From: Lytechinus variegatus
Taxonomy: Eukaryota > Echinodermata > Echinoidea > Temnopleuroida > Toxopneustidae
Direction of reading: 5' to 3'
Assembly: GCF_018143015.1 (NCBI RefSeq)
Contig: NC_054743.1
Coordinates: 35,179,934-35,243,933, forward strand
Length of the DNA: 64,000 nt
In this document: one piece after another, positions 21,026 to 32,016 of the stretch
Layout: the number at the start of each line of letters is the position of its first letter
Numbering within the stretch: the first letter of the stretch is position 1
Made by a program: the position numbers and the translations under genes
Notes under the pieces: generated by a model
What the model was told of the DNA's origin: nothing
Databases searched by the model: none
What the model saw: only the letters and a program-made list of their open reading frames with translations

Positions 21026-21440
21026 CCTCCTACTCCTTCCTCCCGTCTTCTTCTTCTCATCTTCCCCATATGCGGCGGAAGGGGGGGGACGTGTCCCCCC
21101 TAAATTTGAGTTGGGGGACGATCCCCCACCCCTAAATTTTAAGCTGATGACCTTTTTTTTTTTTTTTGCTTGTCAATTTTTTTGCCTGTGTCCCCCTCAA
21201 TTTTTTTTTTTGCTTGTCAAAAAATTGTGGTGGCCCCCCCCTAAAATTTTTGGCTTCGGCCGCCAATGATCCTCCCCGGTCTTCTTCTTTTCCTTCTACT
21301 CCTTCTTCCTCTCTCTTTTTTTCTTCTTCGATCTCCTTCTTCTCCCTTTTCTTTCTATTTCTTCTTCTTTCTTCTGCTTTTCTTCTTCTTTTTCTTTTCT
21401 TCTTCCTCCTTCCTCGCTCCCGGGCCTTGATCTTCCTCTA
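21026..21440 (+). repeat. polypyrimidine tract split by a MITE
   Basis: Nearly pure C/T sequence runs from 21026 to 21066 and again from 21270 to 21425. A 202-bp MITE is inserted between the halves. The tract ends roughly 115 bp upstream of the JAGN1 start codon. Such tracts can form triplex DNA or bind GAGA-type factors on the purine strand; any role here is inference. Confidence 0.75.
21067..21268. mobile_element. hAT-like MITE in a pyrimidine tract
   Basis: The ends CATATGCGGCGGAAG and CTTCGGCCGCCAATG resemble those of the 19709 element. The flanks ATCTTCCC (21059-21066) and ATCCTCCC (21269-21276) are an 8-bp target duplication with one mismatch. The interior is made of CCCCCCTAAATTT and TTTTGCTTGTCAA blocks shared with the 19709 copy. 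Confidence 0.75.
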
Positions 21441-21465
21441 AGACACACGCCCTCAACGTTAATCG

Positions 21466-21475
21466 GCCGCCATCT
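21466..21475 (-). promoter_or_regulatory. YY1-like motif upstream of JAGN1
   Basis: GCCGCCATCT reads as AGATGGCGGC on the minus strand, the YY1 core that is common at animal housekeeping promoters. It lies about 80 bp before the JAGN1 ATG. A match this short could be chance. Confidence 0.4.
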
Positions 21476-21553
21476 ATAACGTGTGCTATCTTCTGATATA
21501 AATTAAAATACTGCTACAATATTTCCTAAATTATTGCTCTTTAATTTCACATT

Positions 21554-23091
21554 ATGTCATCCAAAGGGGGTCCACGAGCAGCAGGTACAGATGGCAGTGA
21601 TTTCCAACATCGAGAACAAGTTGCTTCCCAGTATAAAATAAGGTATATATGTTATTTTTAACATTAATTAACTCAACTCCGCAAATAACTGCTTAGTGCT
21701 GTAGTAGTGTAGACATCGATCGAGCCTGGCGGGATGGCGTTGGGGCCCGGGCCGGGACCAGCGGGCTCCGTACTCGTGGCTGTCCGCTGCGTTGCTCCTT
21801 GAGGCTGGAGAGCTTAATAAATGGGAATGTAGTATTCATAAGATAAGATATGTCTTATAAAATCTTAATCATCTTGTCCAATATTCATAAATAGTTATAA
21901 TCTTTCTTGTTCTAGTTTGTAAGGTGCACGCGACACAGACTGACAGAGTCACTGTTTTTGTTCCTTTTTTACTTGATTTTTCCCCGTTTTCTGGCAATTA
22001 ATGCCAAGAGGTAATATTTATTTGCATTTCGGTTGCGTTAATTTTCAAAATTTTTATTCATTAAAGACAAAAATTGAAGAGCCCCGACGGGGGGATTTTG
22101 CATTGCAAGTACCTATGGTGGCTGCACGATAGCAAGCCATCTGTGTATGAGGAGAATAACAAATAAAATGTTAAAAAACTCCTCGAAACAGACGGCTGCC
22201 AGCTGTCTAGACAAGGTTATACCATGACATTGTAAATTGGTGGCCCAAGACATGTATGAATGCACCACTAAAAGTACAGACCAAAATTTTCTATATCTGT
22301 TTATATAAGCAACTCGATCTCTCACTTCTGTACATGGCGACAATAACCAGTGCATTGTACCACTGTATGAGCCTTGCACACTACATGTACCTCTGGTAGT
22401 GCACACCACTTCGTTTTTGGCAGAGCTACTTGAGTAATCATTTTAGGTTTATAACCACCATTCAAATAAAAGAAAACAAGCTCAAATTATAAACTGGATA
22501 TTAAGGGACCGTTGAAAGAATGACATAAGCTCATGGCCAAATATAGCCCAACAAATGGAAAGGCAAATCCTCTAAACTCAATACTATACTAGAATGATTT
22601 CAATGATTTAAAATCAAATTTAAATATTCTCATGTCTTTCTTTTTTCAGTGTGCAACTGAAGTCCAAGTTCCGTACATGTCTCTTCATCAACATCTCCGT
22701 AGTGTTCATCCAACTATTGACGTTTGCTGGAGCGCACTTCAAGATCATTCCGTCTGACTATCACCCGTTACCATGGCAATACACATGGATGCTGAGTGGA
22801 GTAGTATCTCTCATCGGTCTGAACGCTCTTGCTAAAAATAAACGAGAGATGCTGAGCTTACATAATCTCGGTCTCGCCATCTTTGGATTTGGAGGCGTTT
22901 TCTTCGGAATGACTTTCCAGTATTCAGCTCATCAACGATACATCGCATCGGGAGAGACAAGACGGATTGCAGACGTCCCTCTTCATTATATCTGGGTGTT
23001 CATACTCGCCCTGAATGTCATCAACTATTTTGCAACATATTTTTACTCAATCAGACTGAAAGCAGCGTGGAATGTTCGGAAAATGAGATGA
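21554..23091 (+). CDS. JAGN1: Protein jagunal homolog (JAGN1)
   Basis: A four-pass ER membrane protein that supports ER organisation and vesicular secretion; in vertebrates it is needed for neutrophil function. Two exons, 21554-21642 and 22650-23091, give 176 residues against about 183 in human. Exon 1 begins [20 protein letters not shown], almost identical to the vertebrate N-terminus, which fixes the start. Exon 2 continues [20 protein letters not shown] with four hydrophobic segments near residues 39-60, 77-92, 105-121 and 144-166. It ends RKMR, a possible basic ER-retrieval tail but not a perfect KKxx. The intron (21643-22649) opens with a GC-rich patch near 21725-21800. A YY1-like site and a polypyrimidine tract lie just upstream. 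Confidence 0.93.
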
Positions 23092-23527
23092 ACTATATTT
23101 TTCTTTATCCTCAATTATGTATTTGATTTTTATCTATTCATTTTGAATACTTTGTCAAATCAGTTTTGGATAACCATGTCTTCTTGAAATTCCTGTTGAA
23201 AAAGTTTATTTTTAGGCAGTCACATTTGAAGTCTGGACCAGTTGAATGAAACATTTGGAAAAGTGCACTTTTATTTTGAAAACATTGGACACTACTCATC
23301 TTACATACAAATAACGATGTAACAACTTATACAGAAATTTACACTTCAAGAATGTACTGTACAGAAAAAATATTTATGTATAAGGTTACACCAAGTAACA
23401 GTGACAGAGCTTTAGAATAAATGCGCATTTACAATGGTTTGACCCTCAAAAAGCTTTGTTTTCCAAGAAATTTAAGGTACCCCTGTTGCTATTTTATATG
23501 CTGAGAGAATCATAATTTACAATAGTC
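23092..23527 (+). other. JAGN1 3' UTR and flank
   Basis: AT-rich, non-coding. An AATAAA hexamer at about 23416-23421 is the best candidate poly(A) signal for JAGN1. Confidence 0.45.
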
Positions 23528-24130
23528 TTAAAGGGGAATCCAGCCTTGGCCATAAAAAGTTGTGTTGGGAAGGAGAAAAATAAATCAAACAGAATGGTGA
23601 AAGTTTGAAAGAAATCGGACAAGCAATAAGAAAATTATAGCTGCTTTAAAATTGAGATCACTAATACTATGTAGATTTCAAATTGGCAACTAAGTAAGTA
23701 AATTATGACAAGGGGCAAGGACAACTTTCCCATAGGCCATGTACTTTATTATCAGTGATTTGTGGGTTTCTTCTAAGTACCTATTCTCCGGGGGCAGTAA
23801 TCTATATATAATCCAGGTAGTATTTTGTCTTATGTCCTCATGAAAGAAAAATATAATTTGAAATAAAACTTTTGGGAAAAATGACATTTTAGCCATAATA
23901 TGTATTGGAGTACATGAAAGGGTAGTCCTTGCCTTACATCACTATGACATCCCATATGCGGCCAATTTGAAGTCTCCATGGGTATAGTGATTACCAATAT
24001 TTACAACTTCTAAAAATTCATAACTTTCTTGTTGTTTGTCCAATCTTGTTCAAATTTTCACCTATCAACTTGTCTGATTTTTCTTTTCCAAATAAAAACA
24101 AGTTTTTATTTGGGTTGGATTCCCCTTTAA
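23528..24130. mobile_element. 600-bp MITE with TTAAAGGGGAATCCA ends
   Basis: The left end TTAAAGGGGAATCCAGCC is inverted at the right as GGTTGGATTCCCCTTTAA. The complementary arms reach inward about 150 bp, for example TCAAATTGGC at the left and GGCCAATTTGAAGTCTCC at the right. The centre (23700-23930) is unique. No transposase is encoded. The target looks like TTAA or TA. Confidence 0.75.
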
Positions 24131-25040
24131 GGTTTCCATGATCAGTGCTATAATTAAAATAAAATCTATACTTTATATACAGGTACTAAAGTCAGAACAT
24201 GTAAGTTAAACAAACTAAAGTTCTGTGAAAGTGGATGAATAAATGACTGTCACAAAATTCGACAAATACATTAACATCTGTTCAAACATTGCACTTCCAT
24301 GTAAACTAGCATTAATCAACCTTCAATAATTTGAATACTCGCCTAAGTCGATGTAATTCTTTTTAAAGTCCAGATTATGCAAAAGATGTGTCATATACTG
24401 TACATGTACCTCTTCAAAGTCTTATTTCTCCCTAGTTATCGCTTTTTCTGTATGTCAAACAGATTTCTGTGCTTCCAAGAGATTGGTCTATCATTGGTCT
24501 TAGGTGTTGCAATTTGCAAAGTTTGGGTTCCAAAATCTATCATAATTCTGGTTAGGCCTAAGTCTGGTAATTAATTTGCAAATTTGCAATTGATTGCTTG
24601 TCTGCTTCTTGCAACAAGAAACAGTTTCTGACATTTTACTATTGACCCCAGGCACATTTGTGGCCAGTGTACATGTAGTTCAGTAGAACAATCAGTTGTA
24701 CCGAGACTGAAACTTTTAGTCTCCTACATGTACTTAAGTTATTTGTTGCACTGTGTCTTACTTTTCAAAATGAAATATATTACCCTCAGAGGTTCTGTCA
24801 CAAAAATATTGATGGTGAAGCTGCCAGCAATAGAATAACAGAAGGCTTGGCTTTCTTTGATTGTAATGCAAATTGGAAACTTATCTTTGATTATTTGGGG
24901 GAAATCCAAATATTTAATTGAAATGGCCTCTTATGTGTAGAATTATATTCACTGATAAAGAAAACATTCCAAATTAAATTTCTTAAATGGAATTGTACCT
25001 GTATGAATGGTTAATTTTGTATGATGTTTTCATGTTGTAT
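24131..25040. other. intergenic, no gene seen
   Basis: Low-complexity AT-rich DNA. I recognise no exon or bounded repeat in it. Confidence 0.4.
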
Positions 25041-25059
25041 TGCCTTGAGCATTAAGAAA

Positions 25060-25665
25060 TTTCCATTTGGTCTTTACCCGCTTTGCCTACCTTCAATTTG
25101 GTCTCCTAGTTTGTTTACAACCAATTTGTCTACTATATATTTGATTTAATTGCTATTCAGCCTGTTTACCATTTTGTCTAATTTCTAGTTACATAATAGC
25201 CACTTCATCTCATACCCACTTGGTCTAACACCACAGAGTCTATGGCCGTATTCTGAAGTAATGTTTCAGTTAAACCTCGGTTTATGTCTGGTCTAACTCC
25301 AGTCAAAATCTCACTTTAGACTGCGGGTTTAAGTTGGACTTCACCTAAACCCGGAGTTTAACTATTTAAACAAAGTTTCAGAAACACAAATCACGCTAAA
25401 CTGGCGTTAGACTGGACCCGCGGTGGAAGTGTGGATTAGTTGGACTGTAGTTTAACTTACACCGAGGTTTAATAAGTTAAACCCGACTTCAGAGTACGGG
25501 CCTATATGGTGAGATGAACTTTTAAAAAAATCAAATAATAAGTGGACAAAGTGGAGATTAGACCATCTAGGCTTTAGACCAAATGAGAATAAGACCAATT
25601 GAATATTAGACCAAGTAGAAATTAGACCAATCGACAGTAGACCAAATGGGTTTAGTCATGGTCTT
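25060..25665. mobile_element. word-repeat foldback element with nested MITE
   Basis: The left arm repeats phrases such as CATTTGGTCTTTACC, CAATTTGGTCTCC and CCATTTTGTCTAAT. The right arm repeats their complements, for example AGACCAAATGAGAAT, AGACCAATTGAATATTAGAC and AGTAGACCAAATGG. An unrelated 260-bp MITE separates the arms. The design is the same as at 4616-4990. Confidence 0.65.
25244..25503. mobile_element. MITE with GGCCCGTATTCTGAAGT ends
   Basis: The left end GGCCGTATTCTGAAGT and right end ACTTCAGAGTACGGGCC are inverted repeats, with AAACCTCGGTTTA-type phrases mirrored inside. It is flanked by TAT on both sides, a possible 3-bp target duplication. Related ends occur at 54190-54260 and 54386-54772. 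Confidence 0.7.
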
Positions 25666-26530
25666 GTTAGAAAATCTAAAAATTGGGCCATAAATCTGTG
25701 AATCTACTCAAGTCACCCATTACACCAGATGGAGCTGGGGGGGGGGGATGGGGGTGTGGCATGTGTGCGTGTGTCCGCGTTTACTTGCCATTGTAATCAA
25801 ATCCGGGATTCAGTTCAAGTTAATTTGTAAGAGCTTTGGTGATAGTATGGGGGGGGGGGGGGGTAGAGAGGGCATGGCACAAAGGGGGCTTAACAAGGTG
25901 AGATTATGCAGGGTGGAACCAAAATGAACGAGGGACGTTTCTTCAGATTTTTTTTGGTCAAAATTGGCACAGAATGCATCAATCCAAATCAATTGAGTAA
26001 AGGCCAGGCAAATAGGTGTTCTTATTTCCCCTAGACGAAGCAACTGCTGAAAAATGCATGTCATTATAGTGATGATTCTGAGACATAGAAAAAAAAACTA
26101 TAGAGAAAGAGGGAAGAACAAAAGGGAGAAAAAAAGAAAGGATGAAGGAAAGAAGAAAAATAAAGAGAGAGAGAAAGAAAAAAAAACGGTGATATTCTTA
26201 CAGCCATCATCTTCGTCAATCTTACAATGAACAATTACCTTAAGTTCAGGCAGGAATCAAACTTATTCCCCTACAGTTTCCCATAAATGGGAGAAAATTT
26301 AATATATAGGATATATAGGATTATAGTGGAGACCCATCAAATTTTCAGAAAATTCAATTAATTTCACATGAAATCGGGAAAACCCATGTGCAATACTCTA
26401 CACCCGTCCCCTTCTCTTTTTTGCATCCATCGAAATATTGAAGTTGTAATTTCCGGAAGTGAGGTTGTAACCTTTATTTTGAGCGCGCGCGCGCGATATT
26501 TTGTAAACACCACAACAAGAACATCGACCA
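25666..26530. other. intergenic, G-runs and purine-rich tracts, no gene seen
   Basis: It contains long G runs near 25738-25755 and 25850-25863, a purine-rich stretch at 26085-26185, and a GCGCGCGCGCG run near 26483-26495 about 120 bp before the preferred IRAK1BP1 start. No exon is recognised. Part of it presumably serves as the IRAK1BP1 promoter. Confidence 0.4.
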
Positions 26531-29054
26531 GTGCAGTGCAGTGTCTCTTCACTTTTATCTAAATTGACCTTGGCCTTTGATTCAGGAAAGTTATCATGTA
26601 CTCGAATGTGTGCAATGGCTTTTAAGTCTTCCCATGTATATGCTTCATTCTTGTCTCCCCCGGACAAAGGGAGAAATTTGGAGGAAACCGAGGTGAAAAC
26701 CGGCGACAGAGAGCTACCAAAATGCCGTGAAATCCAAGTGAGTGCGGTCGGTGAAGCCTTCGCCACGCCGAACCGTGCCCGTGTGAGTGTGGTGGTGAGA
26801 AGCCAGAAAGAAACTGTAGCGGATTCCAAGAACAGCGTTTCCAGACGACTCGATTATGTCATACAAACTCTGCATACACACAACGTGAAGGTACACAATA
26901 AGCATAATTGATTAGAACAAATTTCACAGTAGACTTTCTAACCAAAACCTATTTAGACAAAGACACAAAACAAAACTTCAAAAGTTACAAAAAACTTTTA
27001 CTGGTGATGAAATATAAAAAGGTGAGTGGAGGGGGAGGGGCATGGGGATAAGGAAAAGGATGGGAAAAGTTGTTTAGGTCAATAATCAAGGGAGAAGAGG
27101 GGAAATAAACAAGATGGATAAGATAAAAATTAAAGGGGTAGAGAAGAATAAGCGATTTTTGTTTGTTTGTTTTAGGCCTATTTATTTACATACGGTAAAA
27201 AACCTGCTATCAGCCATCAGGCTGTTTTTCAGCAAGTCCGTAGAACATACGTACAATGATATAAAAACAAAAACAAATTTATACATGAGTGAATAATAAA
27301 AGGAAAGTGACATTAGAATAACATATTTCGCAACTTAATCATGTTAATTACACACGCAACCCCCCCCCCCACCAAAAATATACACACGTGTCGTTTAATG
27401 ATAAAGCTAAAATGTCATGGGAAATAAATTTGATATGCTTCGGGTAAAACAAGAAAGAGTTACTTTATTCCGGACCAGTTGAGGAAGTTCATTGAAAATA
27501 TGCGATGCATTATACAGTGTACTCAATTTCAAAATATTTGTGTTGGGTTTATCTAAAACTAGGGTTCTTTCAATATTTCTTAGTGAATATGAGCTTGTTT
27601 TGGTACATAGTCTGGAACAAATAAGAACTGGTGCTAGATTATTTAAAAGTTTGAAAATTAGAGTTACTAAGTCCTTTTTTATTTTAACATTTAGACAGTC
27701 GACCTTAATCCTCTTGAATAGTTCAACTCTATTATATTGGAAATCTACTTGTAACACAGTACGCAGGTCACCATATCCACGGCCAGGCCAAATAGTAGTA
27801 CATGCAAGTCATGTAAAAAAAGAAGGGTCTTGCTTGTGTCACCACTCACCAGTTTACTGAGATACAGATCAAGAGGATTAAATTTGTTCAGTTTATGTTT
27901 ATAGCAAACAGATAATTGCTACATCTATTTTGAAACATTTTTATAATTGTTAAATCCAATAGAGTGCCTCCTACATGTATATCGTGAGAAATTGTGAGAC
28001 AGCAAGAAGGTCGAGATTTCAAATGTGGAATGATTTTTGGTACCAATTATGTATTTATGTTTTTTTTTACAGGAGGGAGATGTGAATACAACAAGATCCA
28101 TCAGAAGAATTGACGGTCTCTTTCACGTTGAAGCAGAAGTCGTGATTGTCTTTGTTGATCTTCTCAAATGCCAGGAGGTGTGTAACTTTCTCGTTGAGAA
28201 ACTGGACGACTCTGTCACCGTCTCCCTTCCTTGCTTCTTCCACGCACCCCACAATGTGGATAATGTCAGGTATGCAATGTTTGTTTCAAATTCCAAGAAT
28301 ACTGATTCAGCTGTTAAAGATGCCACTGAATTTGGGTGTTTCACTATTCTTTTATTGAATATCTTTTTTTGCCAACTTTTTCTCCCTTCCCCTACTTTTA
28401 CATTTCTCCAAATTGAAGTTTAGGACCCCATTTCTTGCATCACATACAAACTGGAAAGCATTTATTGTTTGTAGATATCTATGTTATTCAAGCAGGATGG
28501 TCACACCCTAATTGAAGTTTTCCAATGTTCATTGAAATAGGTAATTTGCCAAATTTATTTTTTATTATGTAGATCTATACACGTATTTGCAAATATATAT
28601 AGTTTGCATTTAAATCAACCTTCTCTGAGTGGAATAATCTAATAATGTTTGAAGTGGAAGCAATCTTTCAGACTAAAAGATTGGATTTGGGAAGAGCCGC
28701 TTGTAATGATCTTGATACTATAGATATAATATATTTTGTTCTTTTTGTATTTGCCAATTTATTTTTATGTTAAATAGGAGACAGGCCTGTGTAAATGCAG
28801 TGAAGAATGCGAGGCAGAAAGCCATCGAGGTAACACGGTTACTCCGTCAATCATTGGGTCATCCCATTATGATAAAGGAGGAGCAATGTCATGAGTGGGA
28901 GGGACCTGCTGAGGCTCAGGACACGAGTAATGGTCAAGAAGGACCGATTACCTTTCAACAACGATTGACCTCGGGGACTTTGAATGCATCAGTCAAGATC
29001 CTGGCCAGTTTTGAACTTATTCCAAGAGAAAAGATGAAAGCCAGTAAGACGTGA
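26531..29054 (+). CDS. IRAK1BP1: IRAK1-binding protein 1 (SIMPL domain)
   Basis: A SIMPL-domain (DUF541) protein that in mammals binds IRAK1 and promotes NF-kB signalling downstream of TNF and IL-1 receptors. Three exons, 26531-26890, 28073-28269 and 28778-29054 (TGA), join in phase with GT-AG sites. Diagnostic stretches: CREIQVSAVGEAFATPNRA, KNSVSRRLDYVIQTL, HVEAEVVIVFVDLLKCQEVC, NFLVEKLDDSVTVSLPCFFH, RRQACVNAVKNARQKAIEVT and MIKEEQCHEWEG, all clear matches to the vertebrate protein. The start is uncertain: ATG at 26531 gives 277 residues, ATG at 26606 gives 252, closer to the human 260. Intron 1 contains a minus-strand LINE fragment. Confidence 0.93.
27150..27860 (-). mobile_element. LINE 3' fragment in IRAK1BP1 intron 1
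   Basis: The minus-strand frame 27757-27407 encodes KLLNNLAPVLICSRL, then SLRNIERTLVLDKPNT and NASHIFNELPQLVRNKVTLS. This is the usual C-terminal tail of non-LTR retrotransposon reverse transcriptases (LVFKCLNNLAP...SFSYNGARLWNSLP pattern). Upstream sequence to about 27860 continues the similarity out of frame, so the copy is 5'-truncated and broken. About 250 bp of likely 3' UTR follow. Confidence 0.7.
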
Positions 29055-29230
29055 CAGAGGCTAAGGGAGTACTACCCTGAGTGAATGATTGACATTTTCT
29101 AAAAAAACCCTTGGTTTATAGCAACAGCAATACATAGAGAACAACAGATTTCTCAGACTTTTGAAGGATTGCATGTCATCTCGTTACATGATATTGCTAT
29201 TTCACAAAACATTCCATGATTATTACATAT

Positions 29231-29749
29231 GAAAGGGGAAGTTCACCATAATGAAAAAAATTGTTGTAAAACTACCAGCAAAAAAATAATAAAAGATATG
29301 GGTAACAGATAGGGGTTTGAGGAAATTCCATCAAAGATCAAGAAAGTTATGAGAATTTTAAAATTTTGATTTGTGACATCATGTACGAGCAGCTGTCCCA
29401 TAAGTTATATGATATGAAATGAATAATTTTCAGTTTTTTAATGGATCGCGATGACTTTCAAGAGTTGAGTGGGTGTAAAATAATAGGTTTGCTGATATAC
29501 ATTATACTGAGTGTGCAATAAAACTCATTTCAAATTTTTTTTAGAAATGACATGTTGTTGACTTTGTTAATTCATGATACATGGGAAGCTACTTGCATTT
29601 TACATCACAAATGAAAAAAATATTACATTATGATAAATTTTAAAATCTTTGATGGATTTTCCTCAAACATTCACCAGTATATTCATATTTTTTCTGCTAT
29701 ATTTTTTACAATAACCTTTTCTTTTTGTGAGGGTGAACTTCCTCTTTAA
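29231..29749. mobile_element. MITE with AAAGGGGAAGTTCACC ends
   Basis: The left end GAAAGGGGAAGTTCACC is inverted at the right as GGTGAACTTCCTCTTTA. The arms match inward through TTTGAGGAAATTCCATCAAA and its complement TTTGATGGATTTTCCTCAAA. No coding potential. It begins about 180 bp past the IRAK1BP1 stop, so it may be transcribed as 3' UTR. Confidence 0.75.
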
Positions 29750-30673
29750 CCATTTTGTCTCCAAATAAGATATTATCATTATTCATTTTAAAATAAGGGG
29801 AATAAGATGAACATGATCGATACTACATACAGATAACTATCAATGCAAACAAGGGTGGATAATGTGTTTATAACACATGTATCAAGATTTTTTTTATTGC
29901 TGGTGTCTTGAGGGGGGGATGCAGTATAATTGCATGGCACTGCCCATGTACAATATCAAAAATGTTTTATAGTGTTCAAAGTTTGAGAATAAAAAGGACA
30001 TGATTATGCATTATTTTAGGATTGTTTTATTTGTCTTGATAACGAGACCAAGAATTCCTTGAGGTCATTTTTTTTGTTGGGGGGAGGGGGGGGAGGGGTC
30101 CATTACATTTAAATGGTTAACATTGAGAATATAAATTATAGAAATATGCAAGTAGGTTGTAAAGTCTTGATTGATGAAAACAATTGCTCAGGGAAATGGT
30201 TTGGAGAACCTGTGGTCACACATCATATAGTCAAGTCCCCCCTTCCCCACAAAAAAAAGAGAAAATTTACCATAAAAAATGATTGATAATTTGATATATA
30301 CAATTATGTTAATTTATGCAGACCTTGTTCCATTATTGTGCTGTGTATTCAAAACCTGTGACAAACTTCTACTGGGCCAATAGAATGATTTCACTTTCTC
30401 CTATACAATGCATAAAAAGGTAATCCAAACATGGAGGTTTTAAAGTTAGAAATGAATAGAATATTGATAACTAAAATAAAAATAAAAGTATTACCAAAAC
30501 TTGAAAAGAGTAACTCCTTTGCTCTATGTACTTTTGACACTGTGCATGCATAATTGATATTGAAGACAACAGATACGAATTCCATGTTTTTCCCGCAACA
30601 TTTTGGCAAGTCAGGCCAAGATGAAACTTGCAATGATGTCAAGCCAATTCATTTCTTTGTCGTGAGACATAAT
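29750..30673. other. intergenic, no gene seen
   Basis: AT-rich, with G-runs near 29910 and 30080-30100. No recognisable exon or RNA. Confidence 0.4.
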
Positions 30674-30854
30674 GGCCTGAATTCACAAAGGTGGTTTTTA
30701 ATACCCTCGGTTGAACCCATGGTTTATGCAGATTTCCTGTATAAATTACACTTAATTTAGTGTGTATAAAAAAAGTCCAATGCTGATGCACGCTTTTGTC
30801 ACAGTGCGCCAGGGTTGATTTTTTAAAAAAAAAAAAAAATCGGATCAAAAAAAT

Positions 30855-30930
30855 AAAATAAAAAAAATCTGATTTAAATAAAAAAAAATCGGATTTTTTT
30901 TATTTAAATCAGATTTTTTTATTTTTTTTA
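30855..30930. repeat. near-perfect AT palindrome
   Basis: AAAATCTGATTTAAATAAAA at the left is mirrored by TTTTATTTAAATCAGATTTT at the right with almost no spacer, centred near 30890. It can extrude as a cruciform. It sits just inside the left arm of the 3.2-kb inverted-repeat element. Confidence 0.8.
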
Positions 30931-30959
30931 TTTTTTAAAAGTTCCTTCGAAAAAAAAGC

Positions 30960-32016
30960 CTGATTATCCCCCCCCCTTACTCTTACAATGACATCAATAT
31001 TGATGTTATACATTTCACCCCTAATATTGTTCTTAACCACATATTTTGTAATTAAAATCCAGTAAAAATGGACAATTAAAAATAAATTTGAGGAATCATG
31101 TATCTGAACTTAATTCTATCATACATAGGCCTATGAAGGAATATTCCATAGGGAATTCCCAGTGAGTAGAGAAAATTCCCCTCTGGGATTTTTCATTCAA
31201 ATATTTAAAAAATCCAAGAGAAAAAATCCCTTATCAAAACTGCCAACAAACCCTTTGCCAATTACTAGTATTCATGTATATTGTAAGAGAAATAATTCAA
31301 ATCAATGATTTTTTTTTTTCAATTAGTCACAGCTTTACAATAGTCAAAGAGAGACTACAACTGTATATGTTTAGGATCTTTTTAGTTTGATAAAAAGCTC
31401 TTCTCTTGCTACAGATATAGATGCAAAACTCAGTTTTGGAGAACAATATAGGAGATAGCTTAGTCAAAGGGTGACTATACTACATTATGTTACTGTAATT
31501 TTTTACATTAATCTACAATTTTTATTCCCATATTCTCTACAATAAAATCTGTTTGATCCATGAAGTATGAAAAAAAATCTACTTTTAACTTAAAGGATAA
31601 AAACTGCAAAACTGCTTAAATTACAACATATGTATTACAAAAAGAAGTATTTTATTTTAAATGAGACACAGCTTACAACTGCCAATGATTGTAACTGAAG
31701 TACCTGCATCTTACAATTAAATGCAGTGTTAAATGTATATTCTGAGTTTTGCAAATTGTTGTTATAGAGCTCTTTCCATTATTACATGCAGATACAAAAC
31801 TTCCATTATTTGTAGCACTGAACATAAAATGGGCTGCAGTGACTTAAAAGGTTTTATAAGAGAAAGCTTTTCTCAACAGTCAAATTATGACTGTACTACA
31901 TTATGTTAATGTGATTTTTATAATTATGTTATTTAAAACATCAAATGTATGATAAATGTAACAATACGAAATAAGAGGCATGTTAAATATGTTGATTACA
32001 TGCAGGTATCATTTTT
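30960..32016. other. interior of the 3.2-kb element, unassigned
   Basis: AT-rich sequence with recurrent phrases (AGTCAAAGAGAGACTAC at 31338, AGTCAAAGGGTGACTATACT at 31462, CAACAGTCAAATTATGACTG at 31876). These suggest a weak internal tandem repeat. No gene is recognised. Confidence 0.4.

Noticed and set aside
22113-22409. 98-codon minus-strand frame in the JAGN1 intron
   Set aside because: No family resemblance, and it falls in ordinary intron sequence.
26398-26829. 143-codon minus-strand frame as a gene
   Set aside because: It lies antisense to exon 1 of IRAK1BP1, whose plus-strand homology is clear.
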